A stretch of 64,000 bases of DNA from Arthrobotrys musiformis (Eukaryota > Ascomycota > Orbiliomycetes > Orbiliales > Orbiliaceae): NCBI GenBank assembly GCA_036971715.1, contig JAVHJL010000004.1, positions 2,418,001 to 2,482,000 on the forward strand. Direction: 5' to 3'. Each line of letters starts with the position of its first letter. Position 1 is the stretch's first letter. The notes under the pieces were generated by a model, which saw nothing but the letters and a program-made list of their open reading frames with translations, made no database searches and had not been told where the DNA came from. The position numbers and the translations under genes were made by a program. Shown in pieces: positions 48,357-60,997 of the stretch.

Positions 48357-51300
48357 TATTATTATTATTATTTATCATACACGCATGCAACCTTTCGGTT
48401 ATGGCGGAATGAAGGAAAAGAAATTAAAATACATGATTTTCACTCCTCATTAAAAATGAAAACTATATAAAATCATTTTTTATTTTTGTTTTTTATTTTT
48501 ATTTTTATTTTTGTTTTTTGTTTTTTGAGGTTCCTTTTAACTTTTTTTGTCTCTTTTTTCTTTTTTTTCTATTAAAAGAACAATGTCGTATATCTGTTGT
48601 TCTTACCTATCCACTTTGATGTAATATTAAAATGATATATCTCATTTCCGGAACCTTTTTATTTTTTTAAATTTCTAGATTTTTCTATCCTGTGAAATAA
48701 TTATTTTTAGGATTTTTATTACATTTTCTTTTTGCAATATTTATTTTATTTAGGAACTCTTCTAAAAAGATCATACCTTCATTATTAAATAATAAAAAGT
48801 AATAATCTAATTGTTTATTAGCTTTTTTAAGTTTTTTTTTTAATACTTCTCTCTTTTTATTATAGATTTTGTATTCCATAATTAAGTGTTTTAATGTTTA
48901 AAACTTATTTCTGCATGTACAATTTTTATTTAAAATTCTAGAATTTGGAATTTTATATAAATAACTATTAAAGTATTTATGTCTAGTCTTTAGTTAAATT
49001 AAAAAACAAAAATTATTATTAAACTTAGTAAATATCTTATTTTTTTTTTTATTTTGGCTTATTAATATAATTTGGCCTATTTTTTTGTTTTTTGTATTTT
49101 TCTTCCTATTTTAGTAAGTTTTTTTCTTTAATTTTTTTTTTAAATAGGTGAAGGATTTAAATAAACTTTTCTTTTTTATTTTTGTAGTTTTTTTGGCTAA
49201 ATAATTTGCTTTTTTATTTCCAATAACTTCAGAGTGATCTGGGATTTATTTTATAAATATGTTAATATTTTTAGAATTTAATTTATTTGCTATATCTTAA
49301 ATTTCTGAAGTTGTTTCTTGATTAGGCTCTAAATTTAGATTTTGTAACCTTTTTATTGTAGCTTGGTTGTTGGTGAAGAAATAAATATTCTTTACTTCTT
49401 TATTTTTATTAATTACTTTAAAGGATTTTTCGAATCCTTTCTTTAAAGCAATTAATTCTGTATTATATACCTCCATACTTTTTCCTAAACTAAAATAAAT
49501 TTTGAAAATAGATTTATTATCTATTTCTCTATAAATTCCAGTTCCCAAGAATTTTTCTTTTTTATTTTTATTATTCTTTTTTTTATTTTTATTTTCTATT
49601 TCCAGTATAAAACCGTCTATATAAATAAGTAAGTTTTCCCTAGAATTTAGTTTAACTTCTTTTTTATTTTTGTAGTTTTCTGCTTCTAAATCCTTGAATA
49701 TATTATTTATGAGAAAATTAATTTTATTTTTAATCTAAGGTGGATTGAATTTTATATTTAATTCTTTAATTTTTGTATATAGGTTTATCAAGAAATTAAT
49801 TTTTAATAGTATTCTGTTTAGTATAAAGGCATATTCTTTTTTATCTCCTTCTTTTTTATTTTTATTTTATTTTAAATAAGGTTTTAGTCTTGTTTTCTTT
49901 CTTCCAAAATTAAATTTTGGTGGGAATGATTTTGGAGATCTTTTTTTTATTGGATGATTTTTATTAAGAAAAAGGAATCTTAGAGCATACTTTTTTTATA
50001 TCCCATTTAATTTTATTTTTGGTGGTAAAATAAAGGCCTTAACTTCCAATATATTTATTAAAATTATTTTGAAGTTTTCTGTTATTTTTCTCAATATCTT
50101 ATTTTAAATTAATTTAAATTTTTTTAAAATATTTTGTTGTTTTTGGTTTTTTTATTATGTTTTAAACTTATAGTTAAAAATAAAATAAACATAGCTTTTA
50201 TATAATTATATTATCACTTTAGTTTTAAGTTTTTTTTCTGAATTAGTAAATGCTTTAATAAAATTTAAAATTTTATTTACTATACTTATTTTTATTTTAA
50301 TGTAGTGTTTAAAATTTAATTTTATATCAAAATATATACCTAACCACCTTATATTATTGGTAGGTTTTATTATTATACCATTTGGTAGCTTAATATTTAA
50401 TTCCCCAAATTTATTTTTCTTTTTTAAATTTGTTTTAAAATGAATTAGCTCTGATTTTATGTCATCAAAAGCTATTGCATTATCTACAACCTAATTAAAG
50501 GCTATTTTTACAATTTCTTCTATATATATTTATTTTTATTTTTTTATTAGTTGTAATTAACGCCAAATTATCTATATAAAATGGTTTAATGATAAAAAGC
50601 ATTTTTGTTCTAATAAATTAAATAATAATATTAAATATAATAAAAAAAGAATTAGGAATATTAAAAAACCTTATAGTATTCCAGTTTTAATTGGTTTTAA
50701 TTTTTCTACTTGTCTATTGAAGGCCAATTTAATTAATCTGGATATAAAATTATTAATCTATAAAATTAATTATTTAGGGAATTTTATATCTTCTAAGGTA
50801 TTAATTAACCTTTCCTTTGAAACATTATTAAAAGCCTCTTTAACGTCTAGGAATAAAATAGAATTTTTTAACTTTTCTAAATTAGTTATTTCTATATTAT
50901 GAATTAATAATAAAGTTGTATTAATTGTAGATCTTTATTTTTTGCTTTTAATTTGTTTTAAATTTAGAATTTTATTAATTTCTGATAAGAAGGCTATTTT
51001 CTTTGCTATTATTTTCTTTAATATTTTTTTTAAATAATTTAAAAAATTAATAATTTTGTAAGCTTTTAAAATATTATAATTAAATTTATTTAATTTAGGT
51101 AAAATTATTCTAATTACTTCTTTGAAGCATATTAGATAATACTTATAATTTAATAATTATTTAAATAAATTATTAAATCTTTTTAGTATAATTTCATAAG
51201 TTCTTTTTAAATATAAAAAATTAATTCTATTTGGTTTTGATGCTTTTTTAGAATTAGATGAGAAGATAGCTTCTTTAATTTTACTATTTTTTATCTTTTT

Positions 51301-51647
51301 TTATTTAATTAACTTTTTGTTAATTATTATTTCTACTAATAACAATGGATTTATTATTTTTGTATAATTTAGTAGTTTTAGAAATAATACTTTTTTTAAT
51401 ATTTTTACTTTATTTTTAAAATTAAGGGCATTACTGTTTTTATAAATTAGATTTAGCATTTTTTAGATTTTTCTAAGTTTAGAAAAATTAAGTGTTAGGA
51501 ATATTTCTTTATCTTTTGCATTTTTTAGAAAATTAATTTAAGATTTCTTTTTAAAAAATCTAATTTTTCTAAAATATTTATTTCTTTTAATTTTAAATAG
51601 TTTTTAATTTTGTTAAGTTCTATTTAATTTCCATATTTTTTTTTGTT
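48357..51647 (-). pseudogene. LINE copy F, 5'-truncated and RIP-damaged
   Basis: On the minus strand the tail and hairpin lie at 48,357-48,405, and the sequence runs back to the ORF2 region matching about 9,120 of the intact copy, between endonuclease and reverse transcriptase. Stops and substitutions occur throughout. Short open pieces are left of RNase H (49,297-49,548) and the C-terminus (48,685-48,879). It ends directly against a truncated LTR. Confidence 0.88.
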
Positions 51648-52194
51648 GTAAACATTCGTTCAGAAGAAATAAGTCTATTTCCTACATTTTGTAGAATATA
51701 TTGTTTCTATAACATATTCAGTTTTATTTAATCAATGGAAATCTTAGTTACTAGTTCATTTTATTTTTCTTATACAACATTTGTTATAATATATATACCC
51801 AAATCAATGATAAACTATTAAATCAACAGTTGCTGTTAACTTGCAGGGATTCCGTTAATTTGTTAAATTTATATGTAAATTGCATTTTATATAAAAACTT
51901 CATCATATATTTAAAATTTTTTTAAATAATAGCAGTTTTCAGATCTTTCTTAGAACTCTATTAATCAACTTATTAACTACTTTTATTAATTTATTACCCA
52001 ATAATAAAGCCTTAAAATAGTCCTATAAATCTTTTACTTATTCTACTGTGTTATACTTTCTATATACAACTTTATTAGTTCCACCGAATACTGATTGTTC
52101 CCTCTAAGAGATCTGAACCAATAGAGTTGAGAAACCAGCAAAGTGCTAGGCTTGTTTGGGAATCCTGCCAAGGAGACCTGACCAAGGTGTAACA
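51648..52194 (+). repeat. Truncated LTR of the gypsy-like family
   Basis: This aligns with the other three LTRs in plus sense and ends GGTGTAACA. The first 120 bases or so of the LTR are missing where LINE copy F joins. The last 110 bases are hardly mutated. I see no element interior after it, so it may be a solo LTR. Confidence 0.75.
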
Positions 52195-52582
52195 TAAATA
52201 GCATATTTTAGATTTTAGAATAATAAATAAAAATTTTATTTTTATAATTTTTATAATAAGCTTTTTAATATTTAGTATAAATTTATATAATACTTATATA
52301 AATTTAAATGAGATAATTATAATAAAATAAATTTTTCATAAAATAGAAATTTATTTTTAGGATAGAAATTTGTTTTTAAAATAAAAACTTATTCTTAAAA
52401 TAAAAACCCCTAAACATAATAAAATTATTTTAATATGATGTAGAGTTTTTGTAGAATAAAACAAACTCTATTGAATAAAATAAAATTTATCTAAAAAGCA
52501 GATTTCTATTTTGCTTAATTTATTATAATTTTCATTAGATAAATAAGATGGAATATAATGGAATTGTGTTTTTTTCCTGATG
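52195..52582 (+). repeat. Repeat family R4, copy 2, at the edge of the AT-rich block
   Basis: Matches 27,130-27,545 and ends in CCTGATGTA. Directly after it the sequence changes to gene-type composition. Confidence 0.6.
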
Positions 52583-53099
52583 TACCCTAAACGTATATTC
52601 TTTAATAATTAATTTATTAATTACAAATTAATAGATTTTTTTATTATAAAATTTCTCTTTTTTCTATTTCCTACGCTTAGTTAGTGATTGCGATCTCGTA
52701 ATCCCACTACCTATTGTAACACAATAATAATAATAATTGGATTAGTATATTATAAGATTGTATATGGTAGTATGTTAATGTAAAAGCTGATAACAATAAA
52801 TAAGTTTTATATTTGACGAAGCCTCTATATCTGATAAGGGAATCCTTATATAAATCTTTAGAATAAAATGGTTTAGATTATCTGTTACAGGGAACACATT
52901 GTTGTTGTGTTGGGGGATTTATTACAATCCTTTCTTCAACATCTAACGAGGACATATCTAAACCAAACCTTCTTAAAATATCCCTAGGTATTTGCTACTG
53001 GACATCGAATCCCACCACCACCACCAAACTTATCTATGATTGAAACCCCAACCCCGGCCTCATCCTATATTAGCTTGCATTTACGGGAGCCTTGACACC
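52583..53099. other. Intergenic sequence upstream of the stress-protein gene
   Basis: No gene seen. Composition rises from AT-rich to mixed. It includes a short (TAA)n run near 52,724-52,737 and C/A-rich sequence at 53,010-53,060 (CCACCACCACCACC). It presumably holds the promoter and 5' UTR of the next gene. No TATA box can be named with confidence. Confidence 0.5.
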
Positions 53100-55615
53100 A
53101 TGTCGCTGGAGTCAGCTCTTGAGGAGGAGCGCCTTGAGATACTCAAGCTTCTCGAGCGCCCTTCGGTATCTAACAAGCACACCGGCGGTAGTAATTCTCC
53201 TGGAATATCACCAACAATCCCACGGTCCCCTCCTCTGGTACCAAGAACGACCTCACCAGCACGGTCCCCTCCAAGAAACACACAGTCCATCGGTGGCATC
53301 TCGTCCATGATCCTTGCTGCTGAACGCGGCACAAATTCGGCCTCACCACCGCCGGGACAATTTGCATACAACCAAAGAAGTCGAGACAGTTCTCCCCATG
53401 GGTCTCTCCACTCGGTCAATCCCCCAGCATATGGAGGGCCTCGTTTGTTGAAGGATCGGGATCGGGATCCATCAGTATTTACCCCTAATGCAGATTATCA
53501 ATTTAACATCCTCCCCAATGCCCCGAACCCTCACTTCCGGAGGGCGGGAGCGGGAGGGAGTCGTGCGGGAAAGACACCCCCAGCCCCTGCTTCTCCGACG
53601 AGCAGCCCAACGTTGGTGCACGCCAGTTTGTCTCAAGGGCACCAGGATACGCTGTCCTCGATATATAGCGAATCAGGCCCATTCCAACCTGGCGGGATGG
53701 GACTTCCTAGTGGTTCCCAGGTTGGTGGCCGTCAGATTCGGCTTGGGTCTTCTAATCGGAGATCTGGCTCGCCATCAATGTATCACAACAGATCAGCTTC
53801 CCCGCATGCTGGGAACCTTTCCCTATCCCCTTTATCCTCACCACCACTCAATATGAATATGATACCTCCGGCGCGAACTTTGATTACGGAAAACGACACC
53901 CTAATTGACTTGGAGTCTGCCTACCGGAGATTATCTGATGATGCCCTCAGGAACTCTGGAGGGTCGTTGGCAACCCTACCCGAAAGGGGGGGTACTGCAG
54001 GAAATATCAGGGCGAGTTCAGGAGAGAGCATTTCGCGAGATGGAGGTGTTCGCTTGGAGAAGGACCTCACGTTCATGGTTGGCGATGATGGGAGAGAGAT
54101 TGCGGTTGAGAGTAGCGATGATAGTGAATACAGCAGTGACGATGATACAGAGTCGTTCCGCGGTCGAAGGTCGGAGAAGCAATCCTCGCGTCAAGTTGGT
54201 GATAGCATAGCCGAAAGCCAGCCGGTCATATTGCCGCCAAATAGCTCTAAAAGTCGTCATCACCAATCTCTCAAATCCCCAATACCGCAACGGAAAACAA
54301 TGAGCCTTTTAGCAGCCGCGGAAGAAGAGCGTAAGTTACCTTTCTCACAGGCGCCATTTTATCCTAGCTGATTCTGTCATTATCAGGAAAAACGGTGTCG
54401 TCCCGCTACAAAGTGTCGTCTCTTCTACCATCTGTTACTGTCTCGCCGCCCACGCAAACACAGCAAAACACACATCGTAACATAATACATCCAAATACGA
54501 ATTTTGACACGCGCTCACATGTTTCGACCCCCTTTTCGTCTGATGCGGAAGCCGATTCCAAGGATTTGAAAAGGGCGTCTCGACTCTCACTCAACGTCTC
54601 TCCCATTATATCGACGCCCGAAACACACAGAGTTGCTCGAACAATCGTGCGTGGCGATTTATCTAATGTGGAGCCTGAGTTTTTGTCGGGGAGAAAGCAA
54701 CGGAGCTATTTGGTGGCAACCGATTTGAGCGCCGAGGCGGCCCATGCTCTTGAATGGACAATTGGCACCGTTTTACGGGACGGAGATAAATTACTTGCTA
54801 TCTATGCCATTGACGAGGAAAGTATTGGGGATTTTGATGCGCAAAAGGTCGCGTCTCAGACTATTGAGTCGCAGAGTACGGGTGCTTCGCCCCCGCTTTC
54901 GAGTCGAAGGAGGAGCTTAGAAAAGGGAAGGACTAGGTCTGGGAGCAGCCCAATCCGCTCTTCGAGCTTAAGTCGTTCAGATGTCCCCGACGGCCTTGGC
55001 GAGGGGAACCAATACTCGTCAAACAACTCGAGCAGAGATGCCCTTCCTGGGGTACCAGCTGAGGTTGCGGATAACGACGATGAAAAAGCACGAATCATGA
55101 GTGCTAATTCGAGAGAAAAAAGCAAACCGGAGCAAGAGCGCTGGGCTGCGACGGAGCAAATCTCTACTCTCGTTACGAAGCTGCTAAAAAAAACGAAGCT
55201 GCAGGTCAATGTTATTGTTGAGGTAATCCATTGCAAGAGCCCGAAACACCTTTTGACAGAGATGGTAAGTCTCCCAAGTCCGATCAAAATAACCTATTGC
55301 TAAAACCCGGATTGTCCGTAGATTGACATTTTGGAACCGACCCTTGTTATACTTGGATCACGAGGGAGAAGCGCTTTGAAGGGGTGAGTTTTTTGTTGTT
55401 TGTGTATCTGCTTGGAATATGCTCTAATTCGCGATGGCTCCCCTAGAGTCCTCCTCGGGTCATTCTCAAATTATCTTGTCACAAAATCCTCCGTCCCTGT
55501 CATGGTGGCCCGGAAAAAGTTGAAGAAGAGCAAGTATAAGAACCCGAACCCCCGGCTTATCAACAACCTGAGCGCAGGGCCATCGAGAACCCTCGCGTCT
55601 GCGAAAGTTGATTGA
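53100..55615 (+). CDS. Universal stress protein (Usp) domain protein with long disordered N-terminus
   Basis: Four exons (53,100-54,330; 54,387-55,264; 55,322-55,383; 55,447-55,615) join in frame into 779 residues. Introns are 56, 57 and 63 bases with GT-AG ends. Residues 1-510 are rich in Ser, Pro and Gly and look disordered, with an acidic DDSEYSSDDD-type patch. The Usp fold begins near 513 (RSYLVATDLS), is split by a low-complexity insert of about 100 residues, and ends with the nucleotide-binding signature GSRG, nine residues, then GS. Known Usp proteins with this signature bind ATP; the cell role here is unknown. I chose the ATG at 53,100 (MSLESALEEE) because it starts a structured-looking N-terminus; an in-frame ATG at 53,040 would add 20 residues. 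The gene converges with Tfb1. Confidence 0.88.
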
Positions 55616-56080
55616 GACCCTCCCCCCCCTTCTTTTGATATTCGGAGAACCGCAGGGCTACAGAGACCTAGAAAGCTCCAAGGGAACACTGGTATTTACA
55701 TGACTAGACTGTGCTGCTCTACAGCTCCACAAAGGGCTATAGAACAGGAATTGAGTTCAATCTCATTGATAAGTCTTGGTGCTGGTATTACGAGCCTCCA
55801 AAACCACCCCATTTAAATGGACAGCTATCTGTTTCGGTGGTGGACAGGTTTCGGTGTTTACCAAGGCACCAAAAATCGATGCTTAGCCGGCTGGACGTTT
55901 TCTTCCGTTTGCGATCCCGCCTCCCCCGTAGCATATATAGTATCTCGGCCGGATTCAAGAGTACCCGGATTTCGAACTTTGTCTTGCCATTTTTCACACT
56001 CAAGCCAGTAGACGGGGAAAGTTCATGTTGGGTGAAAGCGTTGTTCGCATGCCTTTCCGTGGCTGGGTATTCCAAATATT
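55616..56080. other. Intergenic region between convergent genes
   Basis: These 465 bases lie between the stops of the stress-protein gene and Tfb1 and should hold both 3' UTRs and polyadenylation sites. Open frames crossing it (such as 55,711-56,139 on the plus strand) resemble no protein I know and overlap the Tfb1 end. Confidence 0.6.
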
Positions 56081-58177
56081 TCAACTGCTATCGCCACTAC
56101 CCTGCAATGCTAGCTGATATCTTGCTAGAGCCGTCTTAATAGCATTCTCCTGGGGCGCAATGACCCTTTTCACAAGCGCAAAGCCTTTCTCATTCGGTGG
56201 CCTATTGCTTCCCTTCGATCGCTTCCGGTCGGAATCGCCCCGCCCTGCCTCGTTGCTCAACTTCTCACTTTCTTCAGCTGACGTGGCTATGCTTTCTATC
56301 CTTTCAAGTGACCGGTTGAGGGAGCCAGCCATGTTTCTGATTTCGTTTATCTTTTTGGAGTCCCCTGAGAAAAAAGCACCCCAAAAATGCCGTAGAAATT
56401 CAGTTGAGGTTGCGTGTGTCAGCAACAATTGGTCCCAGATACGGGGGTCGGGGGTAGAGAGGCACCCAAACCTCCCGGGCATTTGGACTCTTCGGATAGC
56501 TAAAATTGACGAAATATGGGCAGATGCGGCTCTGAGTACAGAGTCGTTATCATCGCTGGTCCCCTGCTTTGAGGGTTGAATAGGCCACTGTTGGGGTTGG
56601 TCAACCGACTTGTAATTTGGGGGTCTTTGGTTTAAACTATTATGGCTCGCTGTATTTTGGTATAACATCAATAGTATCCCAACACCAGTAGTATGTTGGC
56701 CCAGGGATGCCTGGGGTTTGACGAAGTGAGGCCCGGATCTTGTATCGAAAAATTGACGGTGATCTTTTACATTTAGAAGGATTTTTTGTTGCCGGGTGTC
56801 GTTTTGGAGATCGTGGAGTTTCATGTCGACACCCTCCTGTGTGCGAGGGTCGCGCTCGTTGGTTAGGTCAACACTGCGAATACAGTAAGCTTCAACCTCC
56901 GGGGGTCAGCATGTGAGTTTTTCGTAGGCCAACGTACGGATGGACGGAATCTAAGAGCTTCGAACTAAGAGTGTTTAAAGTGCGGATTATCGGGACATTT
57001 TCAATTTTGTTTGGCCGCATCGTTAGGTCTGGTCTATTCCCTTGTTTCTGTGGCAGTAACGGTACATTAGCGCCTGGAAACATGCTGTCAACAGGAATCG
57101 ACAGACCTGACTGTGATTATCCTCGTTGCCACTGATGTCGATGACATGCGGTATGCGCAATTGGCGTTCAGCCCCGGAACCAAGATCTTAAACAAAAATT
57201 AGAAACGCGACGAATGGCTATGGTTTAAAATATGATTTAAAATATTGGCTTACCTAGGTTTCCGCCTTTGAGATATTGGTCCAGGATATCGTCATGTGAG
57301 TCGGTAGGGACGAGTTTTTCTCCTTTCAACTTCTTATAAAGTTTGCTGAGGAAGAAACGTCGCCAGAATTCATCCTCCCGCAGCTTAGGTACGACCTCAT
57401 CGTAAACCTTCTGGATGATAGGGTGTTGTTCAAATATTGCATGTATTTGATCTCTGGATAGGCTAACGCGCACGACAGAGTCTTCTGTCTTTGGTTTTAT
57501 GGTAGCCAGGACATTGTAGGACCCTCTGACTTGGGCTTGTTCGACTGCGTAGGCCCGAAGGAGGTGGATACGGGTTGTCCAAAATTGCACTGGTGTCATA
57601 CCGCCAGAGATGACAGCCTCGTGGAATTTCTTTTGCAAGGTGGGGGATGCTGACAAGACTGCTTGCTGTAGTGACATATCCTCCTGAAGCTCATGATCTG
57701 TTTTATTGCGGAGGGTTTTAGCCGGCCTAGAGTCCAAGCTAGTTCGGTCATCCTTGACATCGGTAGATGCTGCATCCAAGGCGGGCGTGGATTTTAACGC
57801 TTGGATGGCAGCGGTCAGGGCTGCCTTGAAGATGGAAGCTTCGTCGGGTGCGCCGGAGAAGGTAAAGACATAGGGATCCACTGTGCCATCGGTTGGATGT
57901 TGGACGAAGACTTTGATCATCACCTTTGCTGACGTTGGCGGGGTGGCTTGGAGGCCTGGCAGAGAAAGAACATTCGTTAGGTGGGGGTTTTCTCGAGTGT
58001 TTTCTGGTTCTGCTATGGATCGCACTAACTTTTGATTGAGTCGACGGAGATGACAATATGTGGATTCGAAGCTGTGCCCGATGACTCTGCTCGCCAACTG
58101 AGGCTCTTGCCATCTGCATCGAGTGTAATCTCTCCATCCTTCTTTTTGTACGAGGCGGAGGCTCTGGCAGTAGCCAT
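56081..58177 (-). CDS. tfb1: TFIIH core subunit Tfb1/p62 (general transcription and DNA repair factor)
   Basis: Five exons on the minus strand (58,177-58,030; 57,955-57,254; 57,186-57,107; 57,047-56,938; 56,873-56,081) join in frame into 610 residues. Introns are 59-74 bases. The N-terminus (about 1-105, split by intron 1) matches the Tfb1 PH-like domain. Two BSD domains follow at about 139-185 (VQFWTTR) and 214-262 (EFWRRFFLSKLYKKLKG). The NRPDLTMRP motif after intron 3 is typical of fungal Tfb1. The C-terminus is helical and continues to a TGA at 56,083-56,081. Tfb1 is a structural part of the TFIIH core needed for RNA polymerase II initiation and nucleotide excision repair. The donor of intron 3 (GTCTGT) is unusual. 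The start shares a short upstream region with the next, divergent gene. Confidence 0.94.
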
Positions 58178-58451
58178 CCTCCCGCCACAGACAATGCTCC
58201 GTGCTTCGATGATGGGGTAGATTGGGTGTTTGGTAGGGTCGGTGTAAACTTGGGTGTGAAGTCGGTTGGTTGTGACAGGACAGGGTATGGATGGCATGGC
58301 ATGGTCGGGCATGGCATGGTGTGCCATGCATGCAGCACTTGACGACTGTGTACCACCATCTCCGCCACCCGCTGCCACCCATCACCCTCCACCCGTCATC
58401 TGTCATCCACTGCCCCCCCCTTGCCTCATCTCGATACCCGCTTCGCGCATC
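58178..58451. promoter_or_regulatory. Shared divergent promoter region of tfb1 and the next gene
   Basis: Only 274 bases separate the two start codons. At 58,291-58,335 lies a cluster of CATGG/GGCATGGCATGG units ending in CCATGCATGCA. The rest is C-rich on the plus strand with CCACC runs. It probably drives both genes; no factor binding site can be named. Confidence 0.55.
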
Positions 58452-60825
58452 ATGTCATTTCTTCGCGCTCTTAGTAGCGACCCTCTGGGTAGTAATTCAA
58501 AGTCCACTGCGAATCAAACACAATCCTGTAAGGTCCCAAAAGAAACCTTGGCATCGGCATTGCATTGGGCTTGTTTGAGCCTCCCTTTGACTGTCTATGG
58601 CGCTGATACTGCTTGACATTTCTAGTCGCATCAAACGCCTCATCTGCAAACCACAATAACAGCACCCAGCCTCAAACTCATCAAGGTCTCCCAACTGGGA
58701 GTAGTCACCGGCGCCACCATGCTAAAGCCCTGCTCCATCCTATGTCCCTTCTTCTTCGCCGGCGGTCAGGCCAGTCGAACCATGGGATTGGCGAGTCGTC
58801 TCCTGGAAACTATGGACTAGCTCGGGACCTACCTGACGATTTCGATCCGGGGATAATATACGGCACTCGACATCCCGATTGGTCGTTCCCTCGTAGATCT
58901 GCGCCCCCGCCGACTCATAACATCCTGCGCCCTGAAAGTAGGGTTCAAGGAACCTCAGGTTTGTGAAGATGCAGGTTTTGTCTTCTCAAGACAATACTAT
59001 TCTAACGGCTAGCATGGGATAAAGGCAATATAAGCTCTTCACAAAACAAAGACCCGACGGCTGAGAATGCCTACCCCCGCAAAAGACAAGCATTTTTTAC
59101 AGAGCATTTTAGCGACTTCGATACGCAAAACCGTTCCGAACAACCGGAGCAAGTTTTCGAGCAAGCACCGCCAAACGAGGCCGAACCTCCGGAAGTTTCG
59201 AATGTCGGAGGTGGCTCAGAACCACGCTCCTCAGGCGGTAAAATAGCAAGGCCCGCTTCAACATCAGCACTAGACACTACGGGAGACGCTAAGAATCTAG
59301 CACAATTACGAGCGACTGGGGTAGAGGGGAATGACGGTGGAGGGCTATCGTCAAACATTATTGCCCGTTATCCGGATATATCCCTGGACCCTCTCCACAA
59401 CAGCTCCCGCTTCAGTTTTGAAGCGAGCAGTGCCGCAGAGTCAATACATGGTGAGGAGCTATCGCTGTCAGAGAACCTCGTTCAAAAATCGTGCGTAACC
59501 TTTCTTCAGCGTACTGAGCCTACCTAGCCGAGCTAATGACCTCCACTATAACAAGACAGTATCGGCCTCACATTGGTGATCGGCGGGGTTCTTACGATGC
59601 CGCGTCCTTCAACAGCGACGACATGCAGTCTATTACATCCGAAGATCTCCGAGACGAGGATGGGGATGGATTCACTGCCGCCTATTCGGATTTTCCACAA
59701 AAAATCGCCCCCCCTCCGGGATTCGAAAATGTGGTAGTTGATGCTTTGGAAAACGCCCGCCGATTGCAACAAATAGGATTGGAAGAACAAGGCGATCCGC
59801 AACCAACGAGTCCGAATGGCGCCAGTGTTGGGTCCAGCGAAATCGGGATCAATGGCAGTACGACAGAAGAGGAAGAAGGAGAGGAGGAGGGCGGTTTCGA
59901 TCCAAGTGGCCGCCTTGCCTACCCCCCTTTCGTAAATCCGTCGGGATCTAATAATAATGGGCTCGTCGGCTGGGAATCGGGGGGGGCGGAGTCTTCAGGC
60001 ACGCAAGTGCACAATGAAGCGCAAAGTTCCTCCATCCTTACATTCCACAATGTATTTCAGACAGCAGCGCAAGGAGTCAATGAATATGACTCGGGATCCC
60101 CTTCATCATTTTCAGGGATTCAATCACTCCGTCAATCTGGATACAATGCAGAATTTCCTGATGAAGAGGCTGAAATCGGGGACGAGGATGATATGATAGC
60201 CGAAGCTAATCGGGATGCACTAGCTTCCGATAGTGATGGCTGGTACGGTCAAGAATTTGATTTCTATCCTAGCTCCTCCACAAATAGTACCTATTTAGCA
60301 GGAGGGTTTTTCGGTATCGACCTCCCTAAGCCAGGCTTTATTCGAAACCCATCTCTGACCCCGATTAGCGAACGCTCTGAAGGCTCCCTCCGGAACTCTT
60401 TGAGCCTCATCAGCCCTAATTCGATACCAAATGGGGTTTCAGCGGGGCCGCTCAGCACAGCGCTGTTTACAGAGCTTGCCAAAAGCGAACAGTTAGGCTG
60501 TGATGAAACCACACTCAGTCAACTACAGCTATTAGGTAATGCGAGAAATCCGGAAGAAGCCGTGAAACATTTAGCACTAATTGCCTCAAGCCCTTCGACT
60601 ATGGGTCCGATGGGTAATCTATTTGATGGCTCGAGGGCCTCATCTTTGGGCTCGGCACCACCAACTGGCCAGCTGCATTCTTTGCCTGGTTTTGATGAGT
60701 CAATTTGTCAACACTCCGGCGAAATTAGTACATCGTATGTCCACGACACTGATTTAGGATGGGTGATGGAGAAGCGTAGGGGCGGTGAATTAATCCAGCG
60801 GGAGTTGGTCCAAGGTGCAGTGTGA
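58452..60825 (+). CDS. Uncharacterised low-complexity fungal protein
   Basis: Four exons (58,452-58,527; 58,626-58,958; 59,013-59,490; 59,556-60,825) join in frame into 718 residues. Introns are 98, 54 and 65 bases with GT-AG ends. The model is supported by frame consistency, not by homology. The protein is rich in Ser, Gly, Asn and acidic residues and looks mostly disordered. Recognisable patches are PMSLLLRRRSGQ with PDDFDPGIIYGTRHPDWS in the first 110 residues, SSRFSFEASS near 250, and acidic stretches such as EEEEGEEEGG later. I find no enzyme motif, membrane segment or signal peptide. I do not recognise a function. It is divergent from tfb1 and converges with the transporter gene, 172 bases away. 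Start and first intron are the least certain parts. Confidence 0.75.
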
Positions 60826-60997
60826 CGAGATTGCCCACCTTTGGCAAGTGTAAATGTGCTACCTCACCTCTTTTCCATTTAATATCCTACGCCGAGAATG
60901 TATCACGTCCAATCAAACTTCAATACTATTAAAATGGTATACTGGAGCTTCTAAGCGACCACAAAAAGAGAAGATATTTCCATAGAGTATCAGTAGA

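Noticed and set aside
1..52582. CRISPR array or bacterial mobile elements
   Set aside because: No regular direct repeats with unique spacers are present. All repeats are eukaryotic retroelements, and the flanking genes are intron-bearing fungal genes.
53081..53419. Minus-strand and alternative-frame ORFs within the stress-protein gene
   Set aside because: Shadows of a GC-rich low-complexity exon. The chosen frame is supported by intron joins and the Usp domain.
55711..56139. 142-codon plus-strand frame overlapping the end of tfb1
   Set aside because: It overlaps the convergent 3' ends, crosses into the tfb1 coding region in antisense and has no recognisable domain or intron signals.
56160..56579. 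139-codon plus-strand frame
   Set aside because: Antisense shadow of the last tfb1 exon.
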